NCBI GenBank assembly: GCA_046757645.1
Contig: JBHHYS010000016.1
Coordinates: forward strand, 1-34,312
Source of the DNA: JBHHYS01 sp046757645
GTDB taxonomy: Bacteria; Acidobacteriota; Terriglobia; Acidiferrales; 2-02-FULL-67-57
DNA length: 34,312 nt
Direction: 5' to 3'
Both the position numbers and the translations under genes were made by a program. Below, in pieces: positions 30,441-34,312 of this stretch. The stretch's first letter is position 1, and every line of letters starts with the position of its first letter. The notes beneath the pieces were generated by a model. The model had not been told where the DNA came from. It did no database searches and saw nothing but the letters and a program-made list of their open reading frames with translations.

Positions 30441-31385
30441 ATGGCGCAGCGAGTGTGCATCATCGGCTGCGGGGCCATTGGGAGCCTCTACGCGGCCCAT
30501 CTGGCCCGTGTCGCAGACGTCTGCGCTTTCGTCCGCCGCAAAGATCACGCAGCCGCGCTCAACGAACGCGGATTGCGTGTTTCGGGGAAGCGCAACTTCA
30601 CCGCCTCCCTCAAAGCCGCCACCGACCCGGGAAAGCTTCCTCGCTTCGACCTCGGCATTGTATGCACCAAGGCCACCCAGACGAGGGCGGCCATTGCCCC
30701 GGTGGCTCACCTGTTCGACCAGGGGGCGGTCATCTCGCCCCAAAACGGTCTGGGGAACGAGGAAATCATTGCGGATTACACCCGGGGCTACGTCATCCGG
30801 GCGACTACTTTTATGAGTGGGACGCGTCACAGCGATACCCACGTGGAGCTCGAGCTGGACACCGCCACCTGGCTCGGACCATTCGAACCCACAAAGACGC
30901 CCTTCTCGGTTGTGCAGGAGGCGGCTGCTCTCATCGTGGCCGGCGGCCTGAAAGCCCAGGCCCTTGAAGATGCCCGTCCCGCTCAGTGGTCCAAGCTCAT
31001 CTTTAATGCATCGGTCAATGCCGTGGCTGCCCTCACCGAACTTCCCCACTCGCCCCACTTTGCCGCCGAGGATGAATTCTCCGACCTGGGCCGCCTGCTT
31101 CACGACCTCATCGACGAGGGGAAAAGCGTGGCGGCGGCCCTGGGGATAAGACTGCATGAAGACCCGTGGGAGATGAACAAGGTAGGCGCGCAGACCAATC
31201 ACCCCCCGTCCATGCTCTACGACGTACGGAATCAATTTCGCACCGAGGTGGATTTTCTCGGCGGGGCCATCGCCCGGGAGGCTGAACGCGCCGGCCTGCG
31301 CGCCCCTCTGCACACCGCCCTCTATCGCTTGATTAAGGGCAAGGAAACCTCCTGGAGCTGGGAAGGGAAAGCGAAGAGCCGGTAG
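30441..31385 (+). CDS. Ketopantoate reductase-family (ApbA/PanE) oxidoreductase
   Basis: 314 residues from ATG 30441, with GAAAGGA about 13 bases upstream. Rossmann motif GCGAIGSLYAAHL begins at residue 9. Catalytic and binding residues of the family are kept: PQNGLGNEE near 112, the Lys/Asn block WSKLIFNASVNAVAALTELP near 188, and the Glu in RTEVDFLGGAI near 270. Family members reduce 2-keto acids with NADPH. In this cluster, 95 bases after the molybdopterin subunit gene, it is more likely to reduce or oxidise a catabolic intermediate than to make pantoate; no other pantothenate gene is near. Confidence 0.88.
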   Translation: MAQRVCIIGCGAIGSLYAAHLARVADVCAFVRRKDHAAALNERGLRVSGKRNFTASLKAATDPGKLPRFDLGIVCTKATQTRAAIAPVAHLFDQGAVISPQNGLGNEEIIADYTRGYVIRATTFMSGTRHSDTHVELELDTATWLGPFEPTKTPFSVVQEAAALIVAGGLKAQALEDARPAQWSKLIFNASVNAVAALTELPHSPHFAAEDEFSDLGRLLHDLIDEGKSVAAALGIRLHEDPWEMNKVGAQTNHPPSMLYDVRNQFRTEVDFLGGAIAREAERAGLRAPLHTALYRLIKGKETSWSWEGKAKSR

Positions 31386-31488
31386 GAGACAGGACACCAT
31401 GCGGCCGGTCAGGCAAGAGGTCAGGTGCGAGGGAAAGCGAATCGCTGCTCCCGGGGCCGCGCCGGGAACCCCGCCGGGGAGGGAGCCA

Positions 31489-32664
31489 ATGGCGTACCCG
31501 CTCGATGAGGAGAAACTAAAACGCGTTCGTGACTTCCTGAACGAACAAGAGCTCAGCGCCGTCGTGGTCCGCGCTCCGGATAATGTTGTCTACCTGACAA
31601 ATTATTGGCCCATGAAGGGCTACGCCGCCGCGGTTTTTCCCCGCGCGGGGGAGCCCACCCTCATCGTCATTGAGCCCCAACTCAAGGATGCTCGGCGCAC
31701 CAGTTGGACTCGGGACATTCGCACCTTCAAAGGCTATGATGCCCGCGACCCGCGCCCGCCCACCGCGCGCTCCCTCGACCTTTGTCTGGAGGTGCTCCGG
31801 GAGCGTGGGTGGACGCAACGGGTGGGCGTGGAGCTTTCCCAGGGGTTCCAAACTTGTGACCGCATGGTGGGAGAACCCACCGTCTATACCCATGGTTATT
31901 TCGACGCCTTCCGGACGGTCGCCGCGCAGGTGGTTGATGCGGCTCCGCTGCTGGCGCAGGCGCGGATGATAAAGACGGCGCAGGAGATTGAGCGCATGCG
32001 TCTGGCCAACGAACTGGCGGCGCTGGGGTTGGACTATGCGCGGGCTCACCTAAAGCCCGGAATGAAAGAAAGCGAAGTCGCGGCGATGATCGAGGGCCAG
32101 ATTCATGCCCACGGGGTGGGGTACCGGGGCAAAGTGGAAATGGCGCGGGCCTTTACCCTGGTCTGGTCGGGCCCGGGCATTGCCACCTTTACGGCGACCG
32201 GCGATCGGCCGATCCAAAAGCACGAACCAACTCTGGTAGAGATTTGGGTCTGCGCGGATGGCTACTGGACGGATCTCACCAAGAATCTTTGCCCGGGCAC
32301 ACTCACGAAGAAATATGTGCAGTTGCTGGAAATGCTTCTGAAGATTTTCACCGAGGCCAGCCAGTACGCGGGGGAGGGGGCCAGCCTGGCGGAGCTGGAC
32401 CGCCTGATCCGACACAGAATCGCCGCGGGCGGCTACCCGGGACAGCCTTCCCATCCTGTCGCTCACGGCGTGGGCGCCCGCGCTCACGAACCCCCCTATG
32501 CCCATCAGGCCGGGGGCGGTACGATTCAGAAGGGAATGGTGCTGGCCATCGAGCCAGGTGTCTATTGGGACGGGGGTGGCGGGCTGCGCTTGGAGGATAA
32601 TTTCTGGATCACCGACACTGGGAACGAGAAGCTTTGCTCGTTCCCGGATGACTTCCGTCGCTAG
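31489..32664 (+). CDS. M24-family (Xaa-Pro dipeptidase/creatinase-like) protein with Asp-to-Glu metal ligand
   Basis: 391 residues from ATG 31489, with GGGAGG five bases upstream; an ATG at 31399 would add 30 low-complexity residues. A creatinase N-terminal domain (1-150) precedes the pita-bread domain (about 160-391). Metal ligands of the family (Asp, Asp, His, Glu, Glu) map to Glu251, Asp262, His326 (VAHGVGARAHEPPY), Glu355 (VLAIEPGVYW) and Glu369 (LRLEDNFW). The first is Glu rather than Asp. M24 enzymes include aminopeptidase P, prolidase and the metal-free creatinase, so hydrolysis of an amide or guanidino compound is possible. Its place between a reductase and an M20 hydrolase argues for a catabolic substrate. 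Confidence 0.88.
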   Translation: MAYPLDEEKLKRVRDFLNEQELSAVVVRAPDNVVYLTNYWPMKGYAAAVFPRAGEPTLIVIEPQLKDARRTSWTRDIRTFKGYDARDPRPPTARSLDLCLEVLRERGWTQRVGVELSQGFQTCDRMVGEPTVYTHGYFDAFRTVAAQVVDAAPLLAQARMIKTAQEIERMRLANELAALGLDYARAHLKPGMKESEVAAMIEGQIHAHGVGYRGKVEMARAFTLVWSGPGIATFTATGDRPIQKHEPTLVEIWVCADGYWTDLTKNLCPGTLTKKYVQLLEMLLKIFTEASQYAGEGASLAELDRLIRHRIAAGGYPGQPSHPVAHGVGARAHEPPYAHQAGGGTIQKGMVLAIEPGVYWDGGGGLRLEDNFWITDTGNEKLCSFPDDFRR

Positions 32665-32688
32665 CGCGCTCTGCCAAGGAGCCACGCA

Positions 32689-33984
32689 ATGAAGCCGGGG
32701 GGCGACAAGAGGGTTCGGCGGACAAAGGAGGCAGTGCCGGTTATGGATTCTGAGTTGGCCGCAGCCGTCCTCGCGCACATCCGCGAGGAGCCGATCATCT
32801 CTATGGCGCGTGAGGTAATCAATATTCCCAGCCCCACCGGTGAGGAATTGGGAATGGCCAAGTACATGCAAGCCACCCTGGAGGAGATGGGGCTGGCGGT
32901 AAGCTGGCAGGAAGTGGAGGAGGGTCGGCCCAACGTCATTGGTCGACTCGAGGGGCGCGGCCGGGGCAAGAGCCTGATGTTCAATGGGCACATGGACACC
33001 TCCTACACCGGCCGGGAAGCCCACTTGAGGGGCATCGGATACAAGCCCAACGCTGTGGTCCAAGATGGCGTCATCTATGGGCTGGGCATTTACAACATGA
33101 AAGGAGCCCTGGTCTGCTACGTCCAGGCCGTCAAGGCGCTGCAGGGCGCCGGGGTGAAGCTGGACGGCGAGGTGATCATCGCCGCGGTGGTCGGTGAGAT
33201 CGAGAAAGCTCAGTGGAGCGAAGAATTTCTCGGCAAACACTACCGCGGCTATGGGGTGGGGAGCCACTATCTGGTCAACCACGGCGTGGTCCCCGACATG
33301 TGTATTCTGGGCGAGCCGACGGATATGCAGCTTGTCCTGGGGCACTACGGCTCGCTGTGGGTGCGCCTCTCCACGCATGGACCCTACATGCACACCGGCT
33401 TCAGCGCCGGCCGGCAAGGAGAAAATTCCATCCGCCGCATGCACGACGTGCTCCAAGTGGTCTTGGATTGGAGCGCTACCTGGCAGGAGAAGGCGGCGTA
33501 CGGTGATAAGAAAGGGGTGGTCAATTTGGGCGGGATCCGCGGCGGCCATCCCGGGCGGGCCAGCCGCACACCCGAGCGCACAGATCTTTTCCTCGATGTC
33601 CGCCTCCCTCCGACGATGTCCCTCAACGAAGCGCGCCGAGGAGTCCAAGAGCTCGTCACAGTCTTGCGGGATCGGTATCCGGATTACGGCATTGAATTCG
33701 AGACCTACGTGTCGGTGCCGGGCGCGGAGATTAGCGACCAGCATGAGCTGGTGAAAGCGATTCAGACGAACCACCGGTGGGTAACCGGGGAATCGCCTCG
33801 CCGGAGCACGGTGCTCTGGTGTTCCGATGCCTCTGTGCTCTCCCGGTACGGGATCGCCACCGTCAATTACGGGCCCTCCAGCGGGCCGCGCGATGCCGAG
33901 GGCGAAAAGGTGAGAATCAAGACGTTGCTGGATATCACCAAGATCTATGCGCTCACGGCCGTGCAGCTCTGTGGTGCTCATTGA
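32689..33984 (+). CDS. M20-family hydrolase homologue with several replaced metal ligands
   Basis: 431 residues from ATG 32689 (AAGGAG seven bases before). ATG 32743, also behind AAAGGAGG, would give 413 residues and is possible. The M20 fold is clear: FNGHMDTS (His101, Asp103), YGLGIYNMKGA near 131, AVVGEIEK near 167, ILGEPTD near 206, and the dimerisation domain with MHTG near 234. Against carboxypeptidase G2, ArgE and DapE, the bridging Asp is Asn136, the Glu pair reads Glu170-Ile171, and the final His position appears to be Asp402 (GPRDAEGEKV). Glu209 remains. M20 enzymes cleave amide bonds of N-acyl amino acids with zinc. Activity may need a different metal site, or the protein may use a modified mechanism. 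Last gene of the cluster. Confidence 0.88.
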   Translation: MKPGGDKRVRRTKEAVPVMDSELAAAVLAHIREEPIISMAREVINIPSPTGEELGMAKYMQATLEEMGLAVSWQEVEEGRPNVIGRLEGRGRGKSLMFNGHMDTSYTGREAHLRGIGYKPNAVVQDGVIYGLGIYNMKGALVCYVQAVKALQGAGVKLDGEVIIAAVVGEIEKAQWSEEFLGKHYRGYGVGSHYLVNHGVVPDMCILGEPTDMQLVLGHYGSLWVRLSTHGPYMHTGFSAGRQGENSIRRMHDVLQVVLDWSATWQEKAAYGDKKGVVNLGGIRGGHPGRASRTPERTDLFLDVRLPPTMSLNEARRGVQELVTVLRDRYPDYGIEFETYVSVPGAEISDQHELVKAIQTNHRWVTGESPRRSTVLWCSDASVLSRYGIATVNYGPSSGPRDAEGEKVRIKTLLDITKIYALTAVQLCGAH

Positions 33985-34177
33985 ATAGCATTGGCTGCTT
34001 GTCCCGTGAGGCAGTGGGTCAGTTTCCGCTAAAGGTCCAGAGAGGTCTTCGCCTAGCGGATCGAGGTGAACTCCCCATTCAACAAAAGGTCCGCGGGCGC
34101 ATGGCGAAATGGCTCAAGGACTGGGCACGCACTCGGGCTTGGGTGTATAGTTTTGGGAGAGGGCAGGAGCAGAGGCT
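33985..34177. other. Intergenic region with hairpin after the M20 gene
   Basis: TCCGCTA (34025-34031) and TAGCGGA (34054-34060) form a perfect 7-bp inverted repeat with a 22-base loop, which could mark the end of the cluster transcript. TATAGT near 34146-34151 is a possible -10 for the DUF433 gene. Confidence 0.4.
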
Positions 34178-34312
34178 ATGATTCGCAAGGCCGTTGTTCA
34201 CAGCGATCCTGAGGTTCTGGGGGGCACACCCGTCTTTGTCGGCACCCGGGTTCCGGTCCAGTCACTCTTCGACTATCTCGAAGGGGGAGAGACGTTGGAC
34301 GAATTTCTCCGC
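34178..34312 (+). CDS. DUF433 domain protein, probable antitoxin (3' end outside window)
   Basis: 45 codons from ATG 34178 to the window edge with no stop. The text DPEVLGGTPVFVGTRVPV followed by LFDYLEGGETLDEFL is the DUF433 signature, a short winged-helix-like domain. DUF433 genes are commonly followed by a DUF5615/PIN-type nuclease and are regarded as VapB-like antitoxins. The full protein is usually 70-80 residues. The partner would lie just beyond the window, so the toxin-antitoxin reading is inference. Confidence 0.85.
   Translation, partial: MIRKAVVHSDPEVLGGTPVFVGTRVPVQSLFDYLEGGETLDEFLR

Noticed and set aside
1..34312. CRISPR arrays, insertion sequences, prophage genes
   Set aside because: No regularly spaced direct repeats, transposase, integrase or phage structural gene was seen.

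Overview
The window is a high-GC stretch of bacterial chromosome. Gene content (HD-GYP, PilZ and multi-PAS signalling proteins, egtB-egtD, a SLC13 permease, a molybdenum hydroxylase cluster) would suit Acidobacteriota or a similar soil or subsurface lineage. That placement is an impression from gene style, since no rRNA or marker gene is present.

Layout. (1) 1-4045, minus strand: a hypothetical protein, a SLC13/DASS permease, a membrane glycosyltransferase and a truncated ACR3-like arsenite permease. (2) 4270-7294, plus: a pseudo-receiver/GAF/HD-GYP protein with an unusually large insert in the HD-GYP domain, then rmuC. (3) 7466-10160, minus: DUF427, egtD and egtB (ergothioneine synthesis). 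Divergent from them, 10259-12558, is a three-gene betaine-type ABC importer. (4) 12560-13452: a scar holding the last 44 codons of a lost GH1 beta-glucosidase, a small membrane protein in lower-GC DNA, and tRNA-Arg(CCU) with its own promoter. (5) 13684-19270, plus: an 864-residue HEAT-like/PilZ protein, an SDR dehydrogenase that seems to start at ATC, a DUF985 cupin, a 600-base leader region and a REC-PilZ regulator. (6) 19358-24416, minus: a GAF-PAS3 hybrid histidine kinase, a REC/HD-GYP regulator and a PP2C phosphatase. (7) 24665-33984: a TDO-family haem dioxygenase (minus) divergent from a plus-strand run of seven genes: FAD subunit, 2Fe-2S subunit, CoxG-like protein and molybdopterin subunit, then a ketopantoate-reductase-like enzyme, an M24 protein and an M20 protein. 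(8) A DUF433 gene enters at the right edge.

How it works together. Regions 2, 5 and 6 are rich in c-di-GMP-type signalling: two HD-GYP proteins, two PilZ proteins and a hybrid kinase directly behind a REC/HD-GYP protein. Region 3 links synthesis of ergothioneine, a trimethylated betaine, to a betaine-family importer. Region 7 is the best candidate for an undescribed system. A molybdenum hydroxylase whose active-site loop matches neither form of CO dehydrogenase is co-directional with a reductase and two metallohydrolase-fold proteins, and both hydrolase-fold proteins have substituted metal ligands. The neighbouring TDO homologue lacks the usual substrate-binding loop. I infer a catabolic route for an aromatic or N-heterocyclic amide; the substrate cannot be read from the sequence.

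Two intergenic segments about 9.8 kb apart, in opposite orientation (13550-13660 and 23320-23430), are clearly homologous and are not explained by any gene.
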